Positions 1 through 8,912 are shown, numbered from the stretch's first letter. The stretch is DNA of 64,000 nt from Shewanella sp. 10N.286.48.A6 (GCF_002873135.1 NZ_MCVI01000026.1:1-64000), one strand, 5' to 3'. Notes: generated by a model from the letters alone, not told the origin. Translations and numbers: made by a program.

Positions 1-75
1 ATTTAGCGCAAGGGCTTTTATGAAGAAAACGATAGAAAATGGCTTGTTCGTTGCTATTTCAAACGAAACGCACAA

Positions 76-98
76 AAAAGGGACTAACCGTCCCTTTT
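76..98 (-). terminator. Intrinsic terminator of ccoG
   Basis: A 9-bp inverted repeat (AAAAGGGAC … GTCCCTTTT) with a 5-nt loop lies just past the ccoG stop. Read on the minus strand it is followed by a run of T. Confidence 0.75.
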
Positions 99-116
99 AA
101 GGCGCTATATCAGGCT

Positions 117-1544
117 TTACTCACCAAAGAATCTTGATTCTTGTTTGATGACAACGGCCTCATCATCAATGGTCGCGGCTACGATTAAGTTAATTTTAGT
201 CACGGTTCGCTCTAACACCCCTGGATCGACAGCAATACTAATAGGTAAGGTGAGCACTTCACCCGCTTGCACTGATACGGTTTGTGGACCGCTCCATTCA
301 TATCCTTCAATACCATCCATCGAAAGTGCATATTGCTGTGCTTGCTCAGTTTTATTAAGTAGCTTTAAGGTATAGGTGTTCTGCACTAAGCCATCGTTGG
401 TTATTCTATATAAAGCATTTCGGTCTCGGATAACATCCATTCGCACAGGGGCAATTGTGGCGCTGGCATAGATAAACACTAAGATCATGACTGTTAACGC
501 CACACCATAACCCACCAATTTCGGTCTTATGATGCTTTCTTTAACGTTTTCTAATTTATTTTCGGTGGTGTAGCTGATAAGTCCCTTGTCATAACCCATT
601 CGCTCCATTGTGGTATCGCAGGCATCAATACAGGCGCCGCAGTTAATACACTCATATTGCAGCCCATTACGAATATCAATACCGGTAGGGCAAACTTGGA
701 CACATAGGTCACAGTCAATACAATCACCTAAGCCCATTTCTTTAGGGTCTGCTTTGCGTGAACGTGGGCCACGGGTTTCACCACGTTTTGCGTCATAACC
801 GACTATATAAGTGTTCTTATCAAACATGGCTGCTTGGAAGCGCGCATAAGGGCACATATGAATACACATGATCTCACGCATCCAGCCAGCATTACCGTAG
901 GTTGCTAAGGTAAAAAATACTACCCAGAAATAAATGCCAATATCGGCATTAAGGGTAAATACATCAATATAGACTTCACGGCTTGGCACAAAGTACGACA
1001 CAAAGGTCATCGCTGTAAGTAATGATATGAGTAACCAAGAAGTGTGTTTGGCTGTTTTACGCCATAGCTTATTAAAGCTCCAGGGCATCTGATCTAGCTT
1101 GATACGTTTATTTCGCGCACCTTCAAACTTCTCTTCTAACCAGATAAAGATAAATGTCCACACGGTTTGCGGACAAGTGTAGCCACACCAAACTCGCCCG
1201 AGATAGGTGGTAACAAAAAACAGTCCAAATGCGGCAATAGTAAAGAGTGCTGCCAATAGGGTTAAATCTTGCGGCCAAATAGTGAGATTAAAGATGTGGA
1301 ACTTCTGTTCACCCAAATTAAACCACACGGCTTGTCTATCACCCCAAGGCAACCAAGGCAGGATAAGAAAGAAAGATAAAGTCGCCCAGCCAATACGGCG
1401 TCTTACCGTGGTCCACAGTCCTGTGACAGCACGGACATAGATACTGTTACTCGGATTAAAGCGATCCGCTTTACTGGCGTCGGGTTGATGAATCTTGATC
1501 CGGGTTTGCTTAGCATAATCTTTAGGTTGAGATTCTTGTGTCAT
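117..1544 (-). CDS. ccoG: Cytochrome c oxidase accessory protein CcoG (FixG/RdxA family)
   Basis: This 475-residue membrane iron-sulfur protein belongs to the CcoG/FixG/RdxA family, which supports copper delivery and assembly of cbb3-type cytochrome oxidase. Visible features are several N-terminal membrane segments, a conserved GRVWCGYTCPQ segment (Cys120, Cys124), and two ferredoxin-type [4Fe-4S] clusters: Cys275/278/281/285 and Cys299/302/305/309. Another membrane segment follows near residue 345, then a C-terminal Ig-like periplasmic domain. The length is normal for the family. No cco oxidase genes are in the window. The gene stands alone, reads leftward and ends at a clear hairpin terminator. 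Family assignment is firm; the cbb3 link is from family knowledge. Confidence 0.95.
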   Translation of the reverse strand: MTQESQPKDYAKQTRIKIHQPDASKADRFNPSNSIYVRAVTGLWTTVRRRIGWATLSFFLILPWLPWGDRQAVWFNLGEQKFHIFNLTIWPQDLTLLAALFTIAAFGLFFVTTYLGRVWCGYTCPQTVWTFIFIWLEEKFEGARNKRIKLDQMPWSFNKLWRKTAKHTSWLLISLLTAMTFVSYFVPSREVYIDVFTLNADIGIYFWVVFFTLATYGNAGWMREIMCIHMCPYARFQAAMFDKNTYIVGYDAKRGETRGPRSRKADPKEMGLGDCIDCDLCVQVCPTGIDIRNGLQYECINCGACIDACDTTMERMGYDKGLISYTTENKLENVKESIIRPKLVGYGVALTVMILVFIYASATIAPVRMDVIRDRNALYRITNDGLVQNTYTLKLLNKTEQAQQYALSMDGIEGYEWSGPQTVSVQAGEVLTLPISIAVDPGVLERTVTKINLIVAATIDDEAVVIKQESRFFGE

Positions 1545-1712
1545 CTTGATGCCTTACTACTCAAAAAAGGGGCAAATTCTGTTTAGGTTACAGAAAACGT
1601 TATTAATTTAGATAAAAATAGCCTGTAACTGCTACACACTCGTTTATAGAGTGTTAATTGAGTGTATTATACTCGCATTGTTTAAACTTATTCACTTTAA
1701 TTGGACTAAAAG

Positions 1713-2060
1713 ATGAGAGGCTGGATCCTTATAGCACTGATTGGCGGCGTTATTTACTACTTTGCCACCGAAACCGACAAATTAGATGAACCTATTGCTG
1801 CAGTTGAGTCGGTATTCAACGATACAGAAAAAAAACTAAAATCAATGACGGGCACTAAGATCACCAGAAAGGAAGATATCATCCCCACCATTCCCAGTGA
1901 GGTGATTGAAAGACTGACAGCTAAAGAACTCACTGAACTGAAAAGCGTGTTTACTGACAATGAGTCTGTGAGTGCATTTAAAGATGAGTATTGCGGTTTT
2001 GGGCTGACACATCCTGCTATTAGTAAACAAAACCTGCAATTTATCTGCGATAAAATATAA
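1713..2060 (+). CDS. Small membrane-anchored protein of unknown function
   Basis: This 115-residue protein starts with one hydrophobic segment (about residues 3–18, WILIALIGGVIYYFA) that should be a signal anchor, followed by a charged, soluble, probably periplasmic domain. Two cysteines near the C-terminus (in DEYCGFG and FICDKI) could form a disulfide. I do not recognise a named domain. It is divergent from ccoG with about 170 bp between them and lies just upstream of menB on the same strand. The ATG at 1713 is preceded by a weak purine-rich stretch (ACTAAAAG). The ORF is coherent and uses codons like its neighbours, so it is probably real. Confidence 0.7.
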   Translation: MRGWILIALIGGVIYYFATETDKLDEPIAAVESVFNDTEKKLKSMTGTKITRKEDIIPTIPSEVIERLTAKELTELKSVFTDNESVSAFKDEYCGFGLTHPAISKQNLQFICDKI

Positions 2061-2108
2061 TTTTTGGCTTTCCTGCCCTATGTCAATTGACCTGAGAATT
2101 ATTTCAGC

Positions 2109-2141
2109 CTAGCCTTTGGATAATCTATTGAAAAAGGCTAG
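2109..2141 (+). promoter_or_regulatory. Stem-loop overlapping the menB ribosome-binding site
   Basis: CTAGCCTTT (2109–2117) and AAAGGCTAG (2133–2141) form a perfect 9-bp inverted repeat with a 15-nt loop. The right arm contains the only Shine-Dalgarno-like AAGG before the menB start at 2148. The structure could end transcription of the preceding gene or limit menB translation; the sequence alone does not decide which. Confidence 0.45.
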
Positions 2142-2147
2142 CAAAAA

Positions 2148-3050
2148 ATGACTCAGCAGGTTTCTGACATATTCGACCCAACACTTTGGGACACTGTAAC
2201 TGACTTCGATTTTGAAGACATCACTTATCATCGCGCAAAAGATCAAGGTACGGTGCGTATCGCGATTAACCGCCCCGACTGTCTTAATTCATTCCGCCCA
2301 AAAACCGTTGATGAACTCTACACTGCGTTAGATCATGCCCGCCAATGGTCTGATGTCGGCTGTGTATTAATTACAGGTAACGGCCCATCAGCAAAAGGTC
2401 AGCACTCTTTTTGCGCCGGTGGCGATCAGCGTATCCGAGGTAAAGATGGCTATAAATATGAAGGCGCAGAAGAAGGTAAACCTGATGTGGCACGCATGGG
2501 CCGCTTGCACATATTAGAAGTACAACGCCTTATCCGCTTTATGCCTAAAGTGGTTATTGCTGTAGTACCTGGCTGGGCTGTTGGCGGCGGCCATAGCTTA
2601 CATGTTGTGTGCGACCTCACCTTAGCTTCTAAAGAACATGCGGTATTTAAGCAAACGGATCCTGATGTAGGCAGTTTTGACTCAGGCTATGGTAGTGCTT
2701 ATTTAGCGAAAATGATCGGCCAAAAACGTGCTCGTGAGATTTTCTTCCTTGGCTTTAATTATACCGCTGATGAAGCGTTTGATATGGGCATGGTTAACCG
2801 CTCTATCCCCCATGCTGAACTTGAAACTGAAGCATTAAGCTGGGCGAAAGAAATCAACAGTAAATCCCCAACCGCGATGCGTATGCTCAAATATGGCTTT
2901 AACTTGCCAGATGATGGTTTGGTTGGGCAGCAATTATTTGCTGGTGAAGCCACTCGTTTAGCTTATGGCACAGACGAAGCGCAAGAAGGCCGTGATGCAT
3001 TTTTAGAAAAGCGCGACCAAGACTTTTCTAAGTTCCCTTGGCATTACTAA
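2148..3050 (+). CDS. menB: 1,4-dihydroxy-2-naphthoyl-CoA synthase
   Basis: MenB is a crotonase-superfamily enzyme that closes the second ring of the naphthoquinone in menaquinone synthesis, using o-succinylbenzoyl-CoA. The 300-residue protein shows the family hallmarks in order: NRPDCLNSFRPKT near the N-terminus, SFCAGGDQRIRG (oxyanion region), GWAVGGGHSLHVVCDLTLAS, and TDPDVGSFDSGYGSAYLAK, which is specific for MenB. The C-terminus (DQDFSKFPWHY) is also MenB-typical. It stands apart from other men genes here. A strong dyad follows the stop. Confidence 0.95.
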   Translation: MTQQVSDIFDPTLWDTVTDFDFEDITYHRAKDQGTVRIAINRPDCLNSFRPKTVDELYTALDHARQWSDVGCVLITGNGPSAKGQHSFCAGGDQRIRGKDGYKYEGAEEGKPDVARMGRLHILEVQRLIRFMPKVVIAVVPGWAVGGGHSLHVVCDLTLASKEHAVFKQTDPDVGSFDSGYGSAYLAKMIGQKRAREIFFLGFNYTADEAFDMGMVNRSIPHAELETEALSWAKEINSKSPTAMRMLKYGFNLPDDGLVGQQLFAGEATRLAYGTDEAQEGRDAFLEKRDQDFSKFPWHY

Positions 3051-3080
3051 TACTTACTGTTGCTTACTGTTGCTTACTAT
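3051..3080. repeat. Three imperfect 10-bp tandem repeats after menB
   Basis: Starting at the menB stop, three 10-bp units (TACTTACTGT, TGCTTACTGT, TGCTTACTAT) are tandem. This looks like a small slippage-type repeat in non-coding sequence. Confidence 0.6.
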
Positions 3081-3122
3081 CGTTAACTTAGAAGATGTTA
3101 GTCACTCATAGTAATAACAGCT

Positions 3123-3155
3123 AATTAAGCCGACCATTTCTCGGTCGGCTTAATT
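3123..3155 (+). terminator. Perfect 13-bp hairpin after menB
   Basis: AATTAAGCCGACC (3123–3135) pairs perfectly with GGTCGGCTTAATT (3143–3155) around a 7-nt loop. The T-run on the plus strand is poor, but the flanking A/T pairs could supply it. This is the best candidate for the menB terminator. Confidence 0.6.
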
Positions 3156-3201
3156 GAAAAATCAAATAACGCCTATCGATAAACTGACCTTTACAACCTA
3201 G

Positions 3202-3220
3202 ATGATAACAATTATCATTT
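3202..3220. promoter_or_regulatory. Candidate Fur box
   Basis: ATGATAA-CAA-TTATCAT is a perfect 7-bp inverted repeat about 45 bp upstream of the DUF2061 gene. It closely resembles Fur-box half sites (GATAAT/ATTATC type). Iron control of the next gene is inferred. Confidence 0.6.
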
Positions 3221-3250
3221 GCATCAGGTTAATAAAACAGGTCATTTATC

Positions 3251-3460
3251 ATGAAAAAAACAATCACTTTCGCCATCTTACATTTCTGTGTCGCTTTTAC
3301 TGTCACTTATCTATTAACAGGCAGTATTGTTATCGGCGGCGCTATCGCACTATTAGAACCTGCTGTAAATACCGTAGTATTCTATTTTCATGAGAAAGTC
3401 TGGAAACGCATTGAGCAAGCTAAAGCTGAAGATACCTTGCAACAACTCAGCGCAGCTTAA
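3251..3460 (+). CDS. DUF2061-family small membrane protein
   Basis: This 69-residue protein has two short hydrophobic stretches (about residues 5–24 and 26–43) and the DUF2061 pattern F.V.Y.LTGS..IGGAIALLEP..N…YFHE..W. Its biochemical role is unknown. The ATG at 3251 follows a short leader with a likely Fur box, so it may be induced under iron limitation. It is monocistronic: the next gene is convergent. Family recognition is fair to good; function is not known. Confidence 0.8.
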   Translation: MKKTITFAILHFCVAFTVTYLLTGSIVIGGAIALLEPAVNTVVFYFHEKVWKRIEQAKAEDTLQQLSAA

Positions 3461-3510
3461 CCCCCATTTATAATGGCTTAGCCAATTACAGTATCAAATG
3501 ATCTGATCGA

Positions 3511-4716
3511 TCACTCTGCTTTATGCTGCTCTTTTTGCTCTAACCCAAGTTTATTGGCCAAGGGTGCAATAGCGCCGCCCTGAATAAACACAGACATCAA
3601 TACAAAAAAGAATACCATGTGGACGATTTCTATCGCACCTGGTACGCCTGCCGCTGCAGGTATTAAGGCAAACACAATCGGAGTTGCCCCTTTTAGGCCT
3701 ATCATTGAAATAAATAAACGCTTTTTCCAGCTGGCCTTCACAAACGGCAAGTAACATAACTGCACCGCTAACGGTCTCGCGACCAAGATAAGTAATAGCC
3801 CCGGAATAATAGAAATCCAAAAGACGTTCATTAATGTCTGCGGGAATATCTGCAGTCCGAGCACGATAAACATCAACGCCTGCGCCAACCAAGATAAACT
3901 ATTAAAAAAGTGTAAATTAACCAGTTGGCCGCGCTTAATGCCATTACCTATCACCACACCAGCAATATAAGACGCCAGTAAAATATTACCGCCAAGCATC
4001 TCGGCGCTATAAGTAGCAATAATAAAGCTCGCTAACACAAATACCGGAATAAGCCCGAATTCAGCCAAACTAATTCGATTAAGCAGTAATACTGCTAATT
4101 TACCAATTAAGAAGCCCACCACAATGGCAACCAAAATCTGGCTCGCTAGGTGCAGTGATAAGGTTGAAATAGCAACCGCTTGATGAGAAGCCAGTGTCAT
4201 ATCGGTTAATACAATCACCATTAGCATTGCCACAGGGTCATTGGTGGCTGACTCGAACTCCAGCACAGTATCGGTTTGCTCTTTTAACTTAAGCTTTTTA
4301 GACTCTAAAATTGAAAATACTGCCGCCGCATCAGTTGAAGATACGATAGCGGCAAATAACAAGCAGGTGATTAGATTAAAATCCAGCAGTCCATAAAGAA
4401 TTGCCGCAAAGATGAGTGTGGTAAATATCACCCCAAATGACGCTAATACTCCGCCTTCTTTATAGGCCACTTTAATTTTATCGGTGGAGGTATTTAAGCC
4501 ACCGACAAATACAATCACATTAAGTGCCAACCCCCCTATCCATGCAGTTTGGTCGAGATTGTCATACACGAAATTAAACTCACCATTACCCAAGGATAAA
4601 CCGACCCCCATAAATATCAGCAACGAAGGTATGCCTAAGGTGCGAGATGGATGGTGCAATAAAATGCCAATAACAATGAGTACTGAGATGCCAATCATGA
4701 CCATTTCTGTTGTCAT
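3511..4716 (-). CDS. CPA1-family monovalent cation:proton antiporter (NhaP-like)
   Basis: This 401-residue protein consists almost entirely of hydrophobic segments (about 11–12) matching the Na+/H+ exchanger fold. Diagnostic stretches are FVGGLNTS, the helix with SSTDAAAVFSILE, and FESATNDPVAMLMVIVL, which carries the conserved ND pair typical of CPA1 antiporters. Larger NhaP2/CvrA proteins carry a C-terminal TrkA_C domain; this one ends shortly after the last membrane helix, so that regulatory domain is absent. It should exchange Na+ or K+ for protons in the inner membrane; the ion cannot be read from sequence. It is divergent from the pst operon. Confidence 0.88.
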   Translation of the reverse strand: MTTEMVMIGISVLIVIGILLHHPSRTLGIPSLLIFMGVGLSLGNGEFNFVYDNLDQTAWIGGLALNVIVFVGGLNTSTDKIKVAYKEGGVLASFGVIFTTLIFAAILYGLLDFNLITCLLFAAIVSSTDAAAVFSILESKKLKLKEQTDTVLEFESATNDPVAMLMVIVLTDMTLASHQAVAISTLSLHLASQILVAIVVGFLIGKLAVLLLNRISLAEFGLIPVFVLASFIIATYSAEMLGGNILLASYIAGVVIGNGIKRGQLVNLHFFNSLSWLAQALMFIVLGLQIFPQTLMNVFWISIIPGLLLILVARPLAVQLCYLPFVKASWKKRLFISMIGLKGATPIVFALIPAAAGVPGAIEIVHMVFFFVLMSVFIQGGAIAPLANKLGLEQKEQHKAE

Positions 4717-4920
4717 ACATTTACCTTATATAGTGTGAATAATGTCGATGCTCTCTGCTGTAAGAGTGGGCGTTGCATGCGGTGTGCATATCTTAGTTGC
4801 TCGTAAACTTGGCAATGAAAAGGTAAAAAGACGATGTTGCAGTGTACATTGCGATGACTTAACCCCACTCAAACGGCGGTTAAGCTTACTAATTGTATAT
4901 TATTTTAGCGCCTTAATTGA

Positions 4921-4938
4921 TTGTCATAAAACTTTCAT
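4921..4938 (+). promoter_or_regulatory. Distal candidate Pho box
   Basis: TTGTCATAAAACTTTCAT matches the PhoB consensus CTGTCATAAAACTGTCAT at 16 of 18 positions. It lies about 310 bp before the proximal Pho box and 437 bp before the pstS start. No gene follows it directly. Confidence 0.5.
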
Positions 4939-5230
4939 ATTAGCCCAAATGTTAATAACCACTGCATAAAGAAAAACCCAAATATCGACACAAGGTTAAA
5001 ATAAACTTAATTCACAATTAACTTAACACAGCAAAACAACTAACTGACAAGCCCCGAACGCACCCAAGCACCCACTACAACTATATCCACATAAAGCCTG
5101 CAAATTTAAGAAATTAAAAGCCAACTTCCAAAATGCCTCACTCGACCACCCGTTATTGATAACAACCAATTAACACCAACAAAACGACAACCTAACCACA
5201 ATTAATCCAAATTAATTTGCTCGCTTTTGA
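4939..5230 (+). other. G-depleted A/C-rich non-coding stretch upstream of pstS
   Basis: No credible ORF is present here. By hand count, 4981–5220 contains about 19 G against 68 C on the plus strand, far from the composition of the neighbouring genes. An RNA read from the plus strand would be poorly structured. It lies between two Pho-box-like sites. Confidence 0.55.
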
Positions 5231-5248
5231 CTGTAACTTAACTGTCAT
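5231..5248 (+). promoter_or_regulatory. Pho box of the pst operon
   Basis: CTGTAACTTAACTGTCAT contains two PhoB direct repeats (CTGTAAC and CTGTCAT) separated by 4 bp. A TTAATG-like −10 element lies at the expected distance downstream (about 5259–5264). It sits 110 bp upstream of pstS. Confidence 0.8.
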
Positions 5249-5357
5249 ATTGATCTGTCTTAATGCACTCGCTTCAAATCGAACCTTAAAAGAGAAGCGC
5301 CCTAATGTTGATATCCAAATGGATTAAACGAACTACCTATATTAAGTGGAACTTGTG

Positions 5358-6167
5358 ATGAAAAAAGTGATTGGTTTACTAACAGCTGTTGGTTTAATGG
5401 CAGCACCTCTTGTTCAAGCTGGTACAGTTACAGTGTCTGGTTCAACCTCTGTTGCCCACGTTATGGAAGTGCTGGCAGAAAATTATCAAAATACGACAAA
5501 CAAAAATGTTGAAGTACAGGGCACCGGCTCATCAGCAGGCATTCGCGCCGCTAAAGATGGCACCAGTATGATTGGTATGTCATCTCGTAATATCAAACCA
5601 AATGAATTAACGCCAAAAACAAAAGAAATTGTTATTGCTCGTGATGGTATTGCTGCTGCAGTAAATAAAGCAAACCCAGTTAAAGACCTGACTCAAGAAC
5701 AAATTTCTAAAATCTACCGTGGCGAAATCAAAAACTGGAGCGAAGTTGGCGGCGAAGCACGTCCAATCGTTGTTGTTACTCGCGAAAATGGTTCCGGTAC
5801 TCGTGGCGCATTTGAAGAAATCATGCAGCTACAACGTAAAGTTAATGGCCACACAGTAACTGCTATTACTCCTTCAGCTCAAGTAGGTAACGGTAACGGC
5901 ATGATTAAAACCATCGTTGCTAACAACCAATACGCTATTGGTTATATTTCACTAGGTAGTGTTGATGATTCACTCAACGCATTATCAGTCAATGGTGTTG
6001 CAGCAACCGATAGCAACATTGCCGCTGGCGACTATCAAATTGCCCGCCCTTTCATTGCGTTAATAAATGAAGACGCACCAGCAACAGCAAAATCATTTAT
6101 TGAATTCATTATGTCTGCAGACGGTCAAGGTATCGTTGCAGAAGAAGGCTACATCCGCGTTCAGTAA
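5358..6167 (+). CDS. pstS: Periplasmic phosphate-binding protein PstS
   Basis: PstS captures phosphate for the PstCAB ABC importer. The chosen start is the ATG at 5358 because it begins a clean signal peptide (MKKVIGLLTAVGLMAAPLVQA, cleavage after QA); an in-frame GTG at 5346 would only add four residues. The mature part begins TVTVSGSTS, the phosphate-binding motif, followed by GTGSSAG and then NGSGTRGAFEEI. The length (269 residues) fits the short PstS type. It is first in the operon behind a Pho box and is separated from pstC by a hairpin. Confidence 0.95.
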   Translation: MKKVIGLLTAVGLMAAPLVQAGTVTVSGSTSVAHVMEVLAENYQNTTNKNVEVQGTGSSAGIRAAKDGTSMIGMSSRNIKPNELTPKTKEIVIARDGIAAAVNKANPVKDLTQEQISKIYRGEIKNWSEVGGEARPIVVVTRENGSGTRGAFEEIMQLQRKVNGHTVTAITPSAQVGNGNGMIKTIVANNQYAIGYISLGSVDDSLNALSVNGVAATDSNIAAGDYQIARPFIALINEDAPATAKSFIEFIMSADGQGIVAEEGYIRVQ

Positions 6168-6186
6168 TTACTGATTGAATGCATGG

Positions 6187-6221
6187 CATAAGAAGGCCTA
6201 GACCTTCTTATGCTGCTTTTT
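6187..6221 (+). terminator. Hairpin with T-run between pstS and pstC
   Basis: CATAAGAAGG (6187–6196) pairs with CCTTCTTATG (6203–6212) around a 6-nt loop and is followed by CTGCTTTTT. It is a terminator-like attenuator that would give more pstS than pstCAB transcript, as expected for a binding protein needed in excess. Confidence 0.65.
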
Positions 6222-6241
6222 GTTTATATAGAGGTTGTAAC

Positions 6242-7153
6242 ATGGAAACGGCTAGCAAAATAGACATGACGACAAAGGTGTCACTGTCTCCTGCCAAGAA
6301 AATTGATTGGGTAGAACTACTCTTTCACGGGTTATTTTTTCTCAGCGCCATGGTCGGCGTGGTATCGGTCATCACTATTGGCTGGTTCGTTTTCTATGAA
6401 GGATTACCCGCATTTAAAGAAGCGGGAGTGTTAAACCTCATTTTTGGTAAAGAATGGCTACCACCTGCGCTTTACGGTATCGCCGCCATGATTGTCGCCT
6501 CGCTTGCTTCAACCATGGGCGCGGTAATGATTGGCGTACCAGTCGCAATATTAACCGCAGCCTTCTTAGCGGAAATTGCCCCAAAGTGGCTCGCCAACAT
6601 TGTTAGACCTGCTGTTGAGCTATTAGCGGGTATTCCGTCGGTGGTTTATGGCTTTTTCGGTTTGATTGTTATCGTGCCAGCTATTGAAAGCATTTTTAAT
6701 ATTCCTGCAGGTAACACTCTATTAGCGGGGATTATCGTGTTGGCGATTATGATTTTGCCAACCGTTATTACGATTTCAGAAACATCACTACGCGCACTCA
6801 CCCCGACTTATAAAGAAGGTGCTTTAGCCTTAGGGGCATCGCACATTTACAGTATTTTTAATGTGTTAATTCCTGCAGCTAAAAGTGGAATTTATACCGG
6901 TGTGGCTTTAGGTGTCGCCCGCGCCATTGGTGAAACCATGGCCATTATCATGGTGATGGGTAATGCTCCTGCTATGCCAGGTTCACTACTTGAACCTGCA
7001 CGTTCATTAACGGCTAACATCGCTATGGAAATGTCTTATGCAACCGGCATCCACTCAAGTGCTTTATACGCTACAGGCATTGTATTACTGGCCTTTATCG
7101 TTTGTTTAAATGCTGGACTACTTTATCTAAACCGTAAAAGAGGGCATGCATAA
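6242..7153 (+). CDS. pstC: Phosphate ABC transporter permease PstC
   Basis: Inner-membrane permease of the high-affinity phosphate importer. The start at 6242 (METASKIDM) follows a good GAGG ribosome-binding site; an upstream in-frame ATG at 6179 would lie before the intergenic hairpin and add an unlikely N-terminus. The 303-residue product has about six membrane segments and the permease EAA-type loop (EGALALGASHIYSIFNVLIPAAKSG). The stop overlaps the pstA start by one base (TAATG), so the two should be translationally coupled. Confidence 0.93.
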   Translation: METASKIDMTTKVSLSPAKKIDWVELLFHGLFFLSAMVGVVSVITIGWFVFYEGLPAFKEAGVLNLIFGKEWLPPALYGIAAMIVASLASTMGAVMIGVPVAILTAAFLAEIAPKWLANIVRPAVELLAGIPSVVYGFFGLIVIVPAIESIFNIPAGNTLLAGIIVLAIMILPTVITISETSLRALTPTYKEGALALGASHIYSIFNVLIPAAKSGIYTGVALGVARAIGETMAIIMVMGNAPAMPGSLLEPARSLTANIAMEMSYATGIHSSALYATGIVLLAFIVCLNAGLLYLNRKRGHA

Positions 7154-8016
7154 TGACTCAAGTATCAAACAAGCAATCCCGAGTGTTTAAAGACAAGGCT
7201 GCACTGGCAGGCGTTTGGGCATCTGCAGCGCTCACCATCGTATTTTTACTTTGGGTCGTGTGGCACATTTTATCTAACGGCTTAAGCCATGTCAGTTGGG
7301 AGTTTATTACCAGTAGCTACACACGCATTGGCGAAGCATCAGGTATTTGGGCGATGATTGTATCAACCGTTTATATGGTTGGATTGTCACTGGGTATCGC
7401 AGCGCCACTGGGGATTATGACCGCTATTTACTTAACCGAATACGCCAAACCAGGCAGTAAATTGGTTGAAGTGATCCGTTTTTGTATTGAATCATTAGCC
7501 GGTATACCATCGATTGTTTACGGTCTGTTTGGTATGACATTCTTTGTGACAGTACTGGGCCTTGGGTTCTCTATCCTTGCTGGCGCACTGACACTGTCAA
7601 TGCTGATTTTACCTGTAATTATTCGTACCACTGAAGAAGCGTTAATGGCGGTACCTATGAGCTACCGTGAAGGGGGTTATGCACTGGGCAGTTCAAAGAT
7701 TTATACCATTTGGCGCCTCATTTTACCTAACGCATTACCGGGTATTGTGACCTCAATTATTTTGAGTACAGGCCGGGTGATTGGTGAGTCGGCACCGGTA
7801 TTTTTAACCGCGGGCATGGTGACACAAATTCCTGAATCAGTATTAGATTCTGGCCGCACCTTAACCGTGCATTTATATAAACTCACCCAAGAATTATTTA
7901 CTCAACATGAGTGGGATCAGGCCTATGCCACAGCCACCATCTTGATTGTATTAGTGCTAGTACTCAATCTAGCCACCAAAATTATCGCAGCTCGATTTGA
8001 TAAACATTCACATTAA
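7153..8016 (+). CDS. pstA: Phosphate ABC transporter permease PstA
   Basis: Partner permease of PstC, 287 residues. It has the PstA pattern [15 protein letters not shown], the EAA loop [22 protein letters not shown], and the [15 protein letters not shown] segment near the end. About six hydrophobic segments are visible. It starts in the TAATG overlap with pstC and ends 11 bp before pstB. Confidence 0.95.
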   Translation: MTQVSNKQSRVFKDKAALAGVWASAALTIVFLLWVVWHILSNGLSHVSWEFITSSYTRIGEASGIWAMIVSTVYMVGLSLGIAAPLGIMTAIYLTEYAKPGSKLVEVIRFCIESLAGIPSIVYGLFGMTFFVTVLGLGFSILAGALTLSMLILPVIIRTTEEALMAVPMSYREGGYALGSSKIYTIWRLILPNALPGIVTSIILSTGRVIGESAPVFLTAGMVTQIPESVLDSGRTLTVHLYKLTQELFTQHEWDQAYATATILIVLVLVLNLATKIIAARFDKHSH

Positions 8017-8027
8017 GGCAATTTAAA

Positions 8028-8777
8028 ATGAACAAGCTTGAAGTCAATAATCTCAACCTTTTCTACGGCGAAAACCAAGCGCTGAAGAATATTTCATTGC
8101 CTATTCCTGCGAAACAGGTCACGGCGTTAATTGGCCCGTCAGGTTGTGGTAAATCAACCTTATTGCGCACCTTAAACCGCATGAACGACTTAGTGGCTGG
8201 GGTAAAAATTGATGGTGATGTGTTATTTGAAGGCGAAAACATATATTCAGACATTGATGTAAAACAACTGCGGATGCGCGTGGGCATGGTATTTCAAAAA
8301 CCCAACCCATTCCCAATGAGTATTTATGACAATGTTGCCTTTGGCCTGAAAGCGCAAGGCGAAAAAGACAAGTCAGTGATTGATAAAACCGTAGAGGAGT
8401 CTCTGCGTGGTGCAGCATTATGGGATGAAGTGAAAGAACGCCTTCATAGTCCAGCACTTGGTTTATCAGGCGGTCAGCAGCAACGTTTGTGTATTGCACG
8501 TGCTATTGCTATGCAACCTGAAGTGATTTTGATGGATGAACCAACCAGTGCGCTTGATCCGATAGCTACCCATAAAATTGAAGAGTTAATGGACGAGCTA
8601 CGTAAAAAGTTCACCATCGTAATTGTGACTCACTCAATGAATCAGGCAAAACGGATTTCAGATAAAACCGCCTTCTTCTGGATGGGCGAGTTAGTTGAAC
8701 ACGCGGATACCGCCACCTTATTCCAACACCCAGTAGATAGCCGCACTCAAGGTTATGTTAGCGGTGAATTTGGTTAA
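8028..8777 (+). CDS. pstB: Phosphate ABC transporter ATPase PstB
   Basis: ATPase subunit driving PstCA, 249 residues. Visible motifs are Walker [10 protein letters not shown] (about residue 34), Q-loop [10 protein letters not shown], signature LSGGQQQR, Walker B VILMDEP and the switch His in IVTHSMNQ. It is the last gene of the operon. The usual phoU does not follow: a terminator and convergent alginate-lyase genes come next. Confidence 0.96.
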   Translation: MNKLEVNNLNLFYGENQALKNISLPIPAKQVTALIGPSGCGKSTLLRTLNRMNDLVAGVKIDGDVLFEGENIYSDIDVKQLRMRVGMVFQKPNPFPMSIYDNVAFGLKAQGEKDKSVIDKTVEESLRGAALWDEVKERLHSPALGLSGGQQQRLCIARAIAMQPEVILMDEPTSALDPIATHKIEELMDELRKKFTIVIVTHSMNQAKRISDKTAFFWMGELVEHADTATLFQHPVDSRTQGYVSGEFG

Positions 8778-8831
8778 GCTGTCTACTAAATAGTTTATCC
8801 AAGCCTGCTTATACTGCCCGCTAAAGACAAA

Positions 8832-8867
8832 AAGCCCGAGACTAACATGGTTAGCTCGGGCTTTTTT
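8832..8867 (+). terminator. Intrinsic terminator of the pst operon
   Basis: AAGCCCGAG and CTCGGGCTT form a strong stem followed by TTTTTT. The upstream A-run also allows function for the convergent alginate-lyase operon. Confidence 0.85.
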
Positions 8868-8912
8868 GATTGGTAATAAATAAGACTGCTTATTAGGCAG
8901 CCTTATTGGCCA

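Noticed and set aside
3551..3892. 113-codon minus-strand ORF inside the antiporter gene
   Set aside because: Same-strand alternative frame of a clear membrane-protein gene.
4742..4969. 75-codon plus-strand ORF upstream of the pst region
   Set aside because: Weak start context, cysteine-rich improbable composition, and it overlaps the promoter region of the antiporter gene and a Pho-box-like site.
8119..8499. 126-codon minus-strand ORF inside pstB
   Set aside because: Fully antisense to a well-conserved ABC ATPase; composition is that of a shadow frame.
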